From: Streptomyces sp. NBC_00289
GTDB lineage: Bacteria; Actinomycetota; Actinomycetes; Streptomycetales; Streptomycetaceae
DNA: 64,000 bases
Direction of reading: 5' to 3'
NCBI RefSeq assembly: GCF_041435115.1
Contig: NZ_CP108046.1
Coordinates: 9,920,001 to 9,984,000 of the forward strand
Below the pieces are notes generated by a model. That model had not been told where the DNA came from and made no database searches. It worked only from the letters and a program-made list of their open reading frames with translations. Position 1 is the stretch's first letter; every line of letters begins with the position of its first letter. Position numbers and translations under genes: made by a program. Shown here piece after piece: positions 8,701 to 18,005 of this stretch.

Positions 8701-11700
8701 GGTCATAGCGGCTGCTGGTTTTGCTGTCGGTGTTGACATCGAAACCGGTGACGGCAGTGTTCAGGGTCCGTCCCAGCGCGTCGGTGGCAACCGTGCTGGT
8801 GCCGGCCGTCTTGGGGGTAGTACCGCTGAAGTCGACCGTGCTGGTGGTGATTTTGGTGCCGTTGGTGCCGCCCTGCGTGTCCGGCCTGGCCGCATACGAG
8901 ATGGTCGTCGAGGCGCTGCCGTCCGCGTCCGAGCGCACCAGCCGGCCCAGGTCGTCATACCGGCTGGACGTCGTCACGCCGTTGGCGTCCATCGAGGCCA
9001 GCGGCACGCCGTAGGCGGGGTGGACTGCGGTCCATACGGTGGGACGGTAGGCGTCCAGATCGTGCTTGGACCACACCTGGGAGGGATAGATCTTTTCATC
9101 CGGCTGCAGTTCGCCGAACATCTTGTCGTACTCGATGCGGGACTCCTGCGTCGGCATGCCCGCGGTGGTGCTGTCACCGTCGTCGACCTTCGTGCCCCGC
9201 AGCAAGCCCTCGGTGTCGTAGCTGTAGGTCGTCGTCGAGCGCAGATCAGGATCGGTGGAGTCCTTCTCCACCCACACCGTGTCGACCTGGCCCTTGGTGT
9301 TGTAGTGGCTGTCCACCGTGCGGGTCACCGCGGTGCGGCCGGGCTCAAAGCCCGTGGTCTTCCTCTTGGTCGCCAGCCCCGGCAGCCAGGTGGTGGCATC
9401 GATCCGGTTGTCGAAGGTGGTCTCCTCGGTCACCGCAGCGCCGTGCTCGGTCAGCGTCGACACCTTGCGCAGGTTGCCGTAGGCGTCGTAACCGCCGGAC
9501 TGCTCACCCGGCGTGATCAGCACCTGGCGCAGCCGCTTGAGCTGCGGATACTCCGCCGGTTCCTGCATGCCGGTCAGGTGCGAGGTCTTGATACCGTCCA
9601 GCGCACCGAAGGTCAGCCCGACCGACTGCTCCCACTCCTTGGTGGTGGAAGACGCGGGCAGGACCTGGAACACCTTCCCGCCGTGGACCTGGCGTACTTC
9701 CAGATTGTCGTTGACGGTGCGGGTGACCCGCGCGATCGCGTTGGCCGGTTTGGCGGCCAGTTCGCTCGGGCTCAGCACCGGAACAATGGTGGTGACCGTC
9801 TTGGGCGCAGTGGCCTGCGGGTAGTAGCGGCCGTCGACCTTCAGCCGGTGCGCGTACTCGGTGGTGGTCTCCATCGGACGCTGCGGATCCCACGTCCGCA
9901 CCGTGCCGAATCCGAGCCAGCCGCGGCCGCGGACATCAGCGATGGGGTCTTCATAGGAGTGGAAGGTGCGCCGCAGCTGGCCGGCACTGTCGACGGTGTC
10001 GGCGAGGTGGGCGCGGGAGGCGACCTCACGCACCACCGGCATTCCCGAGCGGCGGCATACCAGCGGATACGCGCACACCGTCTGGGTGACCATGTCCGGC
10101 CGCTCGGACCACTGCAGGCCGTAGGTGACCTCGGTTGACGGCCAGGCGGTGCCCTCGTCCTTCACCGACATCATCCGGCCGGCGTCCTTGCTGCTGCCGT
10201 CCTGCATCGTCAGCCGGACATCACCGGCCGCGGTGAAGTGGACCAGGTCGATGCGGCCGTCCGCGTTGAAGTCACCCAGCTGGGTGGTCGTGCGCCCCCG
10301 GCCGGGCACCATCGTGCCGGCATTGCCCGGCACATCCGCAGCCGGACGGAACTGCCCGTCACCACGCGAGAGCTTCAGCTGCACCCCCGCCGCGGTGAGC
10401 GCGAACACATCGTCACGGCCGTCGCCGTCCGCGTCCGCGATCCGCACATCCGGCTCCTCACCGGAAGCACCGACGGGAACCTGCAGCGTGCGGCCGGAAA
10501 ACTCCAGACCCCGCCCGGTGTTCCACAAAATGTTCGACGCGCCGCCGGCCTTGGGAACCATCAGCGCATCGGCCAGGCCGTCACCGTTGAAGTCACCCAG
10601 CTCCGTTGAATGCGTCTCCATCAGATGCGGCGCCACCTTGTAGCCACGCTTGCCGCCCGCATCCACAAAACCCGGCTCGGTGACCGCATTGCCGGCCGCG
10701 TCCAGACGCAGCACATACGTCTCGGTGCCGTTGCGGCACCGCTCTTCCATCGTCAGCGGCGCATCCGGCTCCTCCGCATTACGCGGAGCACCCCGCTTCT
10801 TACCCGGGAAGCCCACAATCTCATCATCCGGGCCCGGATTCAGCGGCGCATCCACCTGCGGCAGCCGCGGATTGCCCACCAGCTCCGCCCGACCGTCCCC
10901 GTCCACGTCCGTCGCCCGCACCGGGCAGCCGTAATCAAACACCGACGTCTGCGGCGCCGCGGCCGCAGCAAAACCAGAACCGGTGTTCTTCCGCACCGTG
11001 AACCCGAACGACGTGCCCGAACCATTCGCCACATTGGCCGCCGGCAGATAGTCAATCCGCCCGTCACCGTCCATGTCCGCGAACTCAAAACCATACTTGC
11101 TGCCCGCAGCCCCGCCGCCGCCATCGACGAACGTGTGCTGGTCATCATCCCACTTGTACAGCCGCATCAGATGCTGCGGAGGAAGCCCGCCCAGACTGTA
11201 CTGCCCGGCCAGCTCAACCTTCCCGTCCCCGTCCGCATCCACCGGGCGCATCTGCCCCACATGCGGCAAGCCCAAAACCAGGCCCGACCCGTGATGCTCA
11301 GCCAGCGGCTCAGCAGACGACTCCGACCGCTTCCCCAGGCGCACATGATGCTCCAGCGGAAGCGACGACGTGTCCTGCACACTGCGCCCCACCTGATACA
11401 CAATGTCCGACGCACCGTCACCATTCAGGTCCGCCACCTGCACAGCAGGCTTCTCATCCCGCTGCATATTCAGCACATCACCCACCGCGACGTGCTTGTC
11501 CGTGAACACCGGACCCGCATCATCACCGTAAGAGAACACCTTCGCCCGCGTAGCAGTACCCAGATAACCGGACTTCTTCACCGACCCCAACTCCAGCCGG
11601 CCTCCCGCCGATATCTGATAGTTCAGGTCGTACTGCCACACCATCTGCGGATCAACCGGATTCGGTGCAATCATCTTCACCGACGCAAGACGCTTGTTCC

Positions 11701-12853
11701 ACGTCGACTTCACACCCCGGGCAAAGGACACCTCATCCTCAACACCCCGGTCCTCATACACAAAATCGACAGCACGCGTCGCAGCACGCCCCCCATTAGA
11801 CGTGTAATCAATCCGGTCCGGAACAAACACCCCCTGCCCCGCCACCGGCTGCAGCCACGAATACGAAATCTTATTACCGTGAACATCCGACTCACTGCGC
11901 AGCAGCCACGTCACACGCCGCCCCGCACCCGAAGCGACCGTCGCCGCCGACGACACGGCCGGATCCGTCACCCGCGACGACACCTGCTGCACCACAGCCG
12001 CAGTGGAATCATCCACCTTCGCCTCAAACCGCAGCACCCGACCCGACTTCGTCGACACCACAAACGCATCCGGACCCAGCACCGTCGTATCCGGATCCAC
12101 CACCTTCGACACAATCCGCGCGAACGAATCCGTCTCCGTCCGGTACTCCGCACCCTCCGCACCATACGCGGCAGAACCCGCATTCACCTGCACCAGCTTC
12201 TGCCCGTCCAGGCAATACCGGTCCGACACATCAAACGCCACACCAGCCGTCACATCATCCTGAGCCTCACTCTTCGCACACCGCGAAATCTGCGACAGCC
12301 CAGAAACCGACCAGCCACGCCCCAGCGCCCCACTGCCACCAGACGACGCATAATCCAGCGACAACGACGGAGCCATCCCCGCCCGCCCCGCCGGCACCTC
12401 CAACGGAACATGATACGTATAATCACCCGAAGCAGACACACCACCCTCACCCGGCAGATACGCCACCTTCGACGAACCCCCCGACACCGCACCACCCGGC
12501 ACCGGCACATCCTTATGCCCCCCCGGCAAACCCGGCGGAACATCCGAACCCAACACCCCCGCCCGATGCCCCGGACCAACCCGCTCCCCCGCCACCACAC
12601 CAGCCGGAGAAGCAGAAACCGGCACCCCCGAAAACAACGAAAACAACATCGCACACACCGTCGACAACGCCAGCCAGCCACACCTCCCCAACCCAAACAC
12701 CCAACGCAAACCCACACCTCTACCCATCACAACCACCATCCACAACAAGAAGAACGAAACCAGAAAACACACAACAACAAACGGCCACGCCCGAATAGCG
12801 AGACCCGCCACCACCCCCTCAAAAAAGCCATCCCAAAAACCAAGGCAGCCCAC
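5741..12853 (-). CDS. Secreted RHS/YD-repeat protein with variable C-terminal domain
   Basis: 2370 aa. The longest frame starts at GTG 12853; an inner ATG at 12727 (residue 43) gives a cleaner signal peptide (LALSTVCAMLFSLFSGVPVSA). After it come a SpvB/TcB-like N-domain (SGDYTYHVPLEVPAGRAG, LGRGWSVSGLSQISRC), seven FG-GAP/VCBS calcium-loop repeats (such as DLNGDGASD and DADGDGKVE), and many YD repeats (YDDLGRLV, YDLLGRMV, YDILGRRT). The RHS core ends with RFLTPDPYTTGY and NNPTNLTDPTGY. A C-terminal region of about 320 residues of unknown fold follows. Such proteins form a shell that encloses and delivers a C-terminal toxin. Its last 130 or so codons are less GC-rich than the core. No immunity gene follows: a hairpin lies 22 bp downstream and then IS relics. 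Confidence 0.92.
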   Translation of the reverse strand: MGCLGFWDGFFEGVVAGLAIRAWPFVVVCFLVSFFLLWMVVVMGRGVGLRWVFGLGRCGWLALSTVCAMLFSLFSGVPVSASPAGVVAGERVGPGHRAGVLGSDVPPGLPGGHKDVPVPGGAVSGGSSKVAYLPGEGGVSASGDYTYHVPLEVPAGRAGMAPSLSLDYASSGGSGALGRGWSVSGLSQISRCAKSEAQDDVTAGVAFDVSDRYCLDGQKLVQVNAGSAAYGAEGAEYRTETDSFARIVSKVVDPDTTVLGPDAFVVSTKSGRVLRFEAKVDDSTAAVVQQVSSRVTDPAVSSAATVASGAGRRVTWLLRSESDVHGNKISYSWLQPVAGQGVFVPDRIDYTSNGGRAATRAVDFVYEDRGVEDEVSFARGVKSTWNKRLASVKMIAPNPVDPQMVWQYDLNYQISAGGRLELGSVKKSGYLGTATRAKVFSYGDDAGPVFTDKHVAVGDVLNMQRDEKPAVQVADLNGDGASDIVYQVGRSVQDTSSLPLEHHVRLGKRSESSAEPLAEHHGSGLVLGLPHVGQMRPVDADGDGKVELAGQYSLGGLPPQHLMRLYKWDDDQHTFVDGGGGAAGSKYGFEFADMDGDGRIDYLPAANVANGSGTSFGFTVRKNTGSGFAAAAAPQTSVFDYGCPVRATDVDGDGRAELVGNPRLPQVDAPLNPGPDDEIVGFPGKKRGAPRNAEEPDAPLTMEERCRNGTETYVLRLDAAGNAVTEPGFVDAGGKRGYKVAPHLMETHSTELGDFNGDGLADALMVPKAGGASNILWNTGRGLEFSGRTLQVPVGASGEEPDVRIADADGDGRDDVFALTAAGVQLKLSRGDGQFRPAADVPGNAGTMVPGRGRTTTQLGDFNADGRIDLVHFTAAGDVRLTMQDGSSKDAGRMMSVKDEGTAWPSTEVTYGLQWSERPDMVTQTVCAYPLVCRRSGMPVVREVASRAHLADTVDSAGQLRRTFHSYEDPIADVRGRGWLGFGTVRTWDPQRPMETTTEYAHRLKVDGRYYPQATAPKTVTTIVPVLSPSELAAKPANAIARVTRTVNDNLEVRQVHGGKVFQVLPASSTTKEWEQSVGLTFGALDGIKTSHLTGMQEPAEYPQLKRLRQVLITPGEQSGGYDAYGNLRKVSTLTEHGAAVTEETTFDNRIDATTWLPGLATKRKTTGFEPGRTAVTRTVDSHYNTKGQVDTVWVEKDSTDPDLRSTTTYSYDTEGLLRGTKVDDGDSTTAGMPTQESRIEYDKMFGELQPDEKIYPSQVWSKHDLDAYRPTVWTAVHPAYGVPLASMDANGVTTSSRYDDLGRLVRSDADGSASTTISYAARPDTQGGTNGTKITTSTVDFSGTTPKTAGTSTVATDALGRTLNTAVTGFDVNTDSKTSSRYDLLGRMVQATGAAPAGTTSTIFDSLDRPISTDLPGSTAGHPVQNTYSYPSFFESEVLQPAGSGGNRAKTRTLSDVDGRTTSVTETLKAGTAAAQDLTTTYTYAPFGLPRTVTDPKNNITTSQYDILGRRTQLEDPDTGITKTSYYGTGQIDSEIHDTSQHKTVFGYDDLGRTIASTTEDGTSTFVFDTAAHGIGKPATATSPDNITTTHRYDTAGRPAGQDITDSAAATNATLSSDIGYDSLGRPDTMAYPQTPGRERTTVKSVYNDNGYLQRITDITGGASTNLFTVNSRKPNLALEKATIGTSLILDNTYDSGTGQLHDSTVTKPGTTPSTVQKFSYGYLDNGQIETRTQNSNRTDTYTYDTLDRLTNWSLSGEGAGGGTTPRGAAYSYDTIGNLLSVTDKATNTSDQRTYDKKTCGTDTTAGPHTATSYTPASGPAQTLCYDSEGRQTAVTEATATTQTATYTAFDLPKTITKNGKTTTYRYDAYGQRITETQTSTDTVTFHFPGLYERRTTGATATTPKTVKHVFHLPGGAGITTQLVYNETTHTTETQHHLTDSQGSITATTDATGTIKTGDTFYYDPFGKRTKNDATPYTGTTGDTHHGYTGHQMDDDLGLINMKGRIYNPTLKRFLTPDPYTTGYHTSQALNRYTYTENNPTNLTDPTGYKSCTGGYTTADGDCGNRSGKGIPGTTHGIPTDDTTFSHSVTGENSGSNAQQLWNNANTATSDETGANLEIAADIPESATTGTPNAYKKFEHPEYGLEEAASAGQKSAFSQYALLGLLLAPQSLLACASNIAACFLALETGATLAGGTATSYRAPATPISAQPGAPLPPGITELTEAETAAVQGAGPAIKAATGAAVDDATAAAVAAGEAKLAGHREFGHPPPAGLKEAIASLKGDRSPQEKTAELIMRFEKIVAETAESGNPWLYYHRVTPSGDQIFTGGVRTVVIQNTDFGPAYIGLPGAAKVSNRAWSWDINLMKEIK

Positions 12854-13080
12854 AGACAGAGCCCCTACCCCGGAAAAGTTTCACACGGCCACCCATTCCC
12901 AGGCACACGTCGACCGCAGGCACACCAAACCCGGCAAAGACTTCTTCACCGGACCAGAGCCCGTTAAGTACACCGACTCCCTAGGAAGACCGCCTCCCGC
13001 TGTCAGTTAACGACGGTTATCCTTGCAGCCGCTAAACCCTCACACGTGAGTAGCAGATACCCGGATCCAACGAGGCGGCC

Positions 13081-13088
13081 ACAAAGAC
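13081..13088. repeat. 8-bp target duplication of IS256-a, left
   Basis: ACAAAGAC here is repeated at 14564-14571, directly outside the inverted repeats of the IS256 element. Confidence 0.9.
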
Positions 13089-14563
13089 GGGAGTGTCATG
13101 AATCAGGTGTGGATCTCCCCGAAGGAGTGAGCCTGATGAGTACGACGACTGGTCACCTGATCGAGACCGTGGAGGGCGTGTCGCTTGCCGAGGTCGGCGG
13201 TGGCGTCGAGGGTGCCGACGTGAAGTCGATGCCGGTGTCGCAGAATGGTCTGTCCAGTGAGCTGCTGGAGGAGCTGGCCGCGCTCGCGGCCGAGAAGGTC
13301 CGCGGAGAGGGACTGCGGCTGATGGGCGAGGGCGGCCTGCTGCCCGAGCTCGCTCAGCACCTGATGCAGTCCGCGCTGGAAGCAGAGATGGACCAGCACC
13401 TGGCCGACGGGGTCGGCCGCGTCGGCGGGCGCGGGTCGCGCTCGGGCGGCAACACCCGCAACGGCTACCGGAGCAAGAAGGTGATGACGGAGGTCGGCGC
13501 CGTCACGGTGCAGATCCCGCGAGACCGTCTGGGCACCTTCCAGCCCCGGCTGCTGCCCAAGTACGCCCGCCGCACTGGTGCGTTGGACGACCTGGTGATC
13601 TCGCTGACCGCAAAGGGCCTGACCTCCGGCGAGATCGTCTCCCATCTCGCCCAGACGTACGGGATGACGACAACGAAGGAGACCATCTCCACGATCACCG
13701 ACAAGGCCCTGGAATCGATGGCGGAATGGCGCACCCGCCCGCTCGACGCGGTCTACCCGGTCGTCTTCATCGATGCCGTGCACGTCAAGATCCGAGACGG
13801 TCATGTCGCCAACCGGCCCATCTACGTGGCCATCGCGGTCACCGCCGACGGCTACCGCGAGATCCTCGGCCTGTGGGCCGGCGACGGCGGCGAGGGCGCC
13901 AAGTACTGGCAGACGGTGCTCACCGAGATCAAGAACAGAGGCGTCCGTGATGTGCTGATGCTGGTCTGCGACGGGCTCAGCGCCCTGCCCGACGCGGTGA
14001 ACGCCGTCTGGCCCCGGACTGTGGTGCAGACTTGCGTGGTTCATCTCCTGCGCGCGAGTCTGCGGTATGCCTCACGCCGCGACTGGGCCGACGTCGCACG
14101 CGACCTCAAGCCCGTCTACACCGCTGTCAACGAGGACGAGGCCCGGGCACGGCTGACCGACTTCGACGACAAGTGGGGCAAGCGCTATCCGTCGATCGCC
14201 GGGACCTGGGAGCGGGCCTGGAGCGAATTCGTGCCCTTCCTCGGTCTGCCCGACGCGATCCGGCAGGTCGTCTACACCACGAACGCGATCGAGTCCCTCA
14301 ACGCCCGCTACCGGCGCGCGGCCCAGGCCTGCGGACACTTCCCCAACGAGACCGCCGCCTTGAAACGCCTCTACCTCGCCACCCTCGCACTCGACCCCAC
14401 CGGCCGCGGCCGCCAGCGCTGGAACAACCGCTGGAAAAGCGCTTTGAACGAGTTCGACGTTCTCTTCGACGGCCGCCTTACCGCCGGACGAGTGTAGGCC
14501 GACCAGCCCACCGAAAAACCTGTAGGCCAAACAGACGAACCACACCTGAATCCTGATAGACCC
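13089..14563 (+). mobile_element. Intact IS256-family element (copy a)
   Basis: 1475 bp. Imperfect inverted repeats: the left begins GGGAGTGTCATGAATCAGG, the right (reverse complement) GGGTCTATCAGGATTCAGG. 8-bp duplications ACAAAGAC flank it. Transposase frame, ends and duplication are all preserved, so this is one of the youngest insertions in the window. Confidence 0.92.
13136..14497 (+). CDS. IS256-family (mutator-type) transposase
   Basis: 453 aa from ATG 13136, preceded by GAAGGAG with 8-nt spacing. The N-terminal helical region begins LSSELLEELAALAAEKV. The RNase H-like catalytic domain shows VVFIDAVHVKIRD (first Asp), LMLVCDGLSALPDAV (second Asp) and TTNAIESLNARYRR (Glu). The insertion domain contains the CVVHLLRASLRYASRRD block. 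Length and motifs match full-length family members, and the gene fills its element. Mutator-type transposases act by copy-out-paste-in and give 8-bp duplications, as seen here. Confidence 0.95.
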   Translation: MSTTTGHLIETVEGVSLAEVGGGVEGADVKSMPVSQNGLSSELLEELAALAAEKVRGEGLRLMGEGGLLPELAQHLMQSALEAEMDQHLADGVGRVGGRGSRSGGNTRNGYRSKKVMTEVGAVTVQIPRDRLGTFQPRLLPKYARRTGALDDLVISLTAKGLTSGEIVSHLAQTYGMTTTKETISTITDKALESMAEWRTRPLDAVYPVVFIDAVHVKIRDGHVANRPIYVAIAVTADGYREILGLWAGDGGEGAKYWQTVLTEIKNRGVRDVLMLVCDGLSALPDAVNAVWPRTVVQTCVVHLLRASLRYASRRDWADVARDLKPVYTAVNEDEARARLTDFDDKWGKRYPSIAGTWERAWSEFVPFLGLPDAIRQVVYTTNAIESLNARYRRAAQACGHFPNETAALKRLYLATLALDPTGRGRQRWNNRWKSALNEFDVLFDGRLTAGRV

Positions 14564-14571
14564 ACAAAGAC
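14564..14571. repeat. 8-bp target duplication of IS256-a, right
   Basis: ACAAAGAC, matching 13081-13088. Confidence 0.9.
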
Positions 14572-14622
14572 GGCCACGATGCCTGCGGTAGCCCCGCCCT
14601 CGAGCAGTCCCAGTGTTGTGCC

Positions 14623-14757
14623 CTAGTCGCGGTAGGGATCCAGGGTTGAGGGCTTGCGGGGTGGGCGGCGCACGACCTCCTGCCAGGTGCGGGCGCAGGC
14701 ATACTTGCGCACTGTCCGGCGGTCCAGGCCGAGCTTTCGGGCCACGGCGCTGTAGCT
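14623..14757 (-). pseudogene. ISL3-family transposase fragment
   Basis: About 45 codons encode AVARKLGLDRRTVRKYACAR, then TWQEVVRRPPRKPSTLDPY. This is the second helix-turn-helix linker of ISL3 transposases, also seen complete at 60.8 kb (ELGLNRRTVAKYARATSW). Nothing of the zinc-binding or DDE regions remains on either side. Confidence 0.65.
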
Positions 14758-14763
14758 CCGGGG

Positions 14764-15198
14764 CCCTGACCCCGGATGTCCGGACACGGGGTTATGCGGC
14801 TTGGGGGGAAGTGTCGTTGAGGGTTCGAAGGCGCGTTCTCGTAGGCGACAGGGGAGCGTTGTCCGAAGCGGGAGTGCCGAGGCCGCGTGTTGTAGCGGCT
14901 GGCCCAGCGGCACGCCGCGAGCCTCGCGGGGCGAGCGGTGGGCCATGCCTTCGCGCCCCCTTGAGCGTCCTTCTTTTGAGAGATGCGTTCCATCTCTCCG
15001 CGGTGGCGTGCGCTACTGCCCACGGCGCTCATGCTCCGTCTCACGCAGGTTGCTCGCATGCGTCGGCGAACGCGGCACTCGTATATTGCCCGAGTTGGCT
15101 CGGCCACCGCCAGAGTCGATGACGAGTTCCGCCCGCTTGTGGTCGGCGGTCGCCCAGCCTGCCAGGCGGCGTTAGCACAAATCTGTGACCGTCGCCAA
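14764..15198. other. Stretch without a recognisable gene
   Basis: About 435 bp between the ISL3 fragment and the RT/IS3 chimera. Short open frames exist on both strands but none has coding character or a family motif. No RNA gene or clear hairpin was seen. Confidence 0.5.
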
Positions 15199-15693
15199 CT
15201 AGAGCGGCTTCGCGCCGCTGACCGGCAAGTAGGTTAGGTCCCCGACGTACTTGGTGTTTGGATGCTCGGCGGTGATCAGGTCCGCGGCCGTCACGTGGGC
15301 CGGGTCCCGGATCGTAGTGCGGTGCCTCTTTCGCAGGCGCAGGCCGGCGAGCCCGACGGACCGCATGACGCGGGCGACGCGCTGGTGATTGATGTTCTCG
15401 CCGTCGTTGCGGAGTTCGGCAGTGATGTGCGGGAGCCCGTAGATGCCGTTCGTCTTGAGCTGGGCCCGCAGGGCGCGCAGGAGTCCAGGAACGCCGATCC
15501 GCGTCTCGACGTCGGCGGCCGCCAGGCCGTCCACGTCCGCAGTGCCGGCGGCCCGGTTCCCCGCGACCCGGTCGAACGCCACGATCGGCGTCGCCGGGTC
15601 GTGCACGAAGTTGAACAAGTCGTCGAACCGGCGGCGCTTGTCGGCCGCCGCCCAACGATGAAGCTCGGCCTGCATCCGATACGCGCTGACGCG
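15199..15693 (-). pseudogene. Chimeric relic: group II intron RT N-terminus joined to IS3 orfB fragment
   Basis: One open frame has two unrelated halves. The part from 15693 to about 15448 encodes MQAELHRWAAADKRRRFDDL, then FNFVHDPATPIVAFDRVAGN, the N-terminal RT-0 region of a bacterial group II intron protein. At about 15447 it changes without a stop to NGIYGLPHITAELRNDGENI, then RVARVMRSVGLAGLRLRKRH and YVGDLTYLPVSGAKPL, the HTH_21/early DDE part of an IS3 orfB. Neither half retains catalytic residues. The frame is open for 214 codons if the upstream part is counted. Confidence 0.65.
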
Positions 15694-15931
15694 GCCCCAC
15701 CGGGACTGCCTCCAGCGACGCGCCACCGTTCGGCACCGCATCTTTCGGCACTGCAGCCTCCAACTCTCCTTGCCTTCCGCTGCCGTCCTTCCCCGTGTGC
15801 TGGACTCTCCCCGACTCGGAGCACTGCTACGGCTCCGTCCCACCCGACCCGTTCAGCAGTCGATGCACCTATCCCGCTCCACGAACTGGAGGCCCGCCTG
15901 CGTGAGTTGAGACCGAATGGTTCCCGTGTTC

Positions 15932-16061
15932 ACTGAGCTTCTTCAGCTTGGCACCGATCGGGTGACGGCCGTCTCCGCAAAGCTTGCCGATCACTGCAGG
16001 CCGTGCCGCGGTCAACCTTCGGCACCCATTCATCTTGGGGAGTGACCGCTGAAGAGGCTCA
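15932..16061. repeat. About 130-bp duplicated module, copy 1
   Basis: Nearly identical to 44124-44252; both contain CTTGGCACCGATCGGGTGAC and GCGGTCAACCTTCGGCACCC. Each copy sits next to a different IS relic on its right side (IS3 orfA here, IS1380 there). It may be the end of an unidentified element; no protein family was recognised. Confidence 0.75.
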
Positions 16062-16360
16062 CTGTGGTCCGCTCAGCGGAGGAGGCGTCGCGCTCCTCTT
16101 CCAGCTCGCGGATCCTCTTCCGCGTGGTGGTGAGCTCTGCTTCCACCGCGCCCAGGGTCTGGTCCGGTGCAGCCGTACGCGTCGGGGCCTGCGCTCCGTG
16201 GCGTCGTCCGTTGTCGGCCCGAATCCAGTTGCGCAATGTCTCGGTGTGTTGACCTCGAGGTCCTCCGCGACCGACTTGATCGTCGCTCCCGGCCTCGATC
16301 GATGCAACGCGACCCGCGTCCGCTTATAGACTCGGCGGGGTAGCGTTTCATAGCTATCGT
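16062..16360 (-). pseudogene. IS3-family orfA relic
   Basis: Across frames the minus strand gives RSRPGATIKSVAEDLEVN, LRNWIRADNGRR and TTTRKRIRELEEERD, the helix-turn-helix and leucine-zipper regions of an IS3 orfA. At least two frame changes are needed, and no orfB follows. A shorter trace of the same family lies near 37.7 kb (AAARKRIRELER). Confidence 0.65.
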
Positions 16361-16389
16361 GCGGGACTCCACATCGCCCGTGGGGTGGC

Positions 16390-16982
16390 CCCTGCCCCGT
16401 CCGCTCGCACCAGGGTTTCGCGGCTGAGGAGCCGGGCGTCTGTGCGAGGGCGTCGGTGAGCACGGCGAGGTGGTCGGCCTCGGTGTTCGACCCCGCGTTG
16501 CCCGGACGCAGGAGTAGCCAGGGCCTCGCTGGTGTTGGCGCACCGCGGCCAGAGGATGAAACCCGAACGTCTTAAAGGTGACCGCTGCCCCGGTCTTCTT
16601 CGATGCGGAATGGTGGCGTCGATATCGATGACGATCCACCCGGTCAGCCGTCAGGCTCCACATCTGCCGGCGCAAATCGGGCCCGCGTCTTTGGCACCTT
16701 TGACAGGGTGGCCACGTCGAGCGCGGCCAGCGTGCGGCGGGCGGTGGAGTCCGAGGTCATGTGCCCGGCCAACGGCCGGTGATGCTACTGAGTTGCTCGG
16801 CCTCCGAGAAGTTCGCCGCCCCCAGCGCGATCGCCGGATGCACCGGTACCCAGGCGCGGTCCCGCCAGCCGGCCGCTGCGCTGGAGGGCAGCACCCCGGC
16901 CAGCGCGTCTGTCAGCCCGGTGCGGTCCACGCACCGGCGCCCCGCCCTCAGCCCCAACGCAACAAATGCCGCCACCACACCG
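16390..16982 (-). pseudogene. IS1380-family transposase relic (copy C)
   Basis: Degenerate minus-strand matches: CVDRTGLTDALAGVLPS near the N-terminus, VPVHPAIALGAANFSEAEQL, and RPGNAGSNTEADHLAVLTDA near the other end, the DDE-proximal block also present in copies A and B (RPGNAGSNTAADH). Many frameshifts and stops. It lies against the TTAA where IS1380-A is inserted. Confidence 0.6.
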
Positions 16983-18005
16983 TTAACCTCGCGCTTTCAC
17001 GAGGTGGGCTGTCCAAGAGTTGATCAGAAACACGGAAAGTGCCCTTGACCTGCAACGATAGGACTTGCTGAGGGTCCTGTTGGCTGCAAGGAAAAGAGCA
17101 CTTTCCAGGTGAGAGAGCCTATCTCGTCGTACCCACATGTCCGTGTCCGGGGAGACGGTCGGCAGGTGGTCTCGCAGGCCGGTGCGGTCCTGCTGCTGGA
17201 GACGGTCCGCAAGACGGGCCTTGACCAGGCGATATCCGCAGCTCTGGCGCCGTGGCGCAAACCGCGGGCCGTCCACGATCCCGGCAAGATCCTCCTGGAC
17301 GTTGCCCTGGCGGTCGCACTGGGCGGGGACTGCCTCGCGGACGTCGCGATGCTGCGGTGTGAGCCGGCCATCTTCGGCCCGGTCGCCTCCGATCCGACCG
17401 TCTCCCGCCTGATCGACACCCTCGCCGCGTCCGGCGAGAAAGCCCTGCAGGCCATCCGGTCCGCACGCTCCGAAGTCCGCCATCGTGCCTGGTCGTTGGC
17501 CGGCGAGAACGCCCCGGACGCCGACGGTCAGGTCACCGTCGACCTCGACGGCGTCCTCATGATCGCCCACTCCGACAAGCAGGACGCGGCGCCAACGTGG
17601 AAGAAGACCTACGGCCATCACCCGCTGACGGCCTTCGTCGACCACGGACCGAGCGGAACCGGAGAGCCGGTCGCCACCCTCCTCAGACCGGGAAACGCGG
17701 GCTCCAACACCGCTGCCGACCACATCACCACCGCCCAACTCGCCCTGGCCCAACTGCCCAAGCGATACCGACGAGGACGGCAGACGCTGATCCGCACGGA
17801 CTCCGCCGGCGGCACCCACGACTTCGTGTCCTGGCTCGCGAAGCGGGGCCGATGGCTGTCCTACTCGGTCGGCATGACGGTCAGCAAAGCCATCCACGAA
17901 CACGTGCTGAAGGTCCCCCGCCTCGGCCTGGACCCCGGCCATCGAGACCGACGGTGAGGCGCGGGACGGGGCCTGGGTCGCCGAGCTCACCGGCAAGCTC
18001 CTTAA

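Noticed and set aside
8240..10138. 632-codon plus-strand open frame opposite the RHS gene
   Set aside because: It is antisense to the YD-repeat region and reflects the codon bias of the real gene; Arg/Gly/Val-rich with no domain.
10610..12967. 785-codon plus-strand open frame opposite the RHS N-terminus
   Set aside because: Extreme Arg/His/Thr/Pro composition, antisense to an FG-GAP/SpvB-like region; a frame kept open by high GC.
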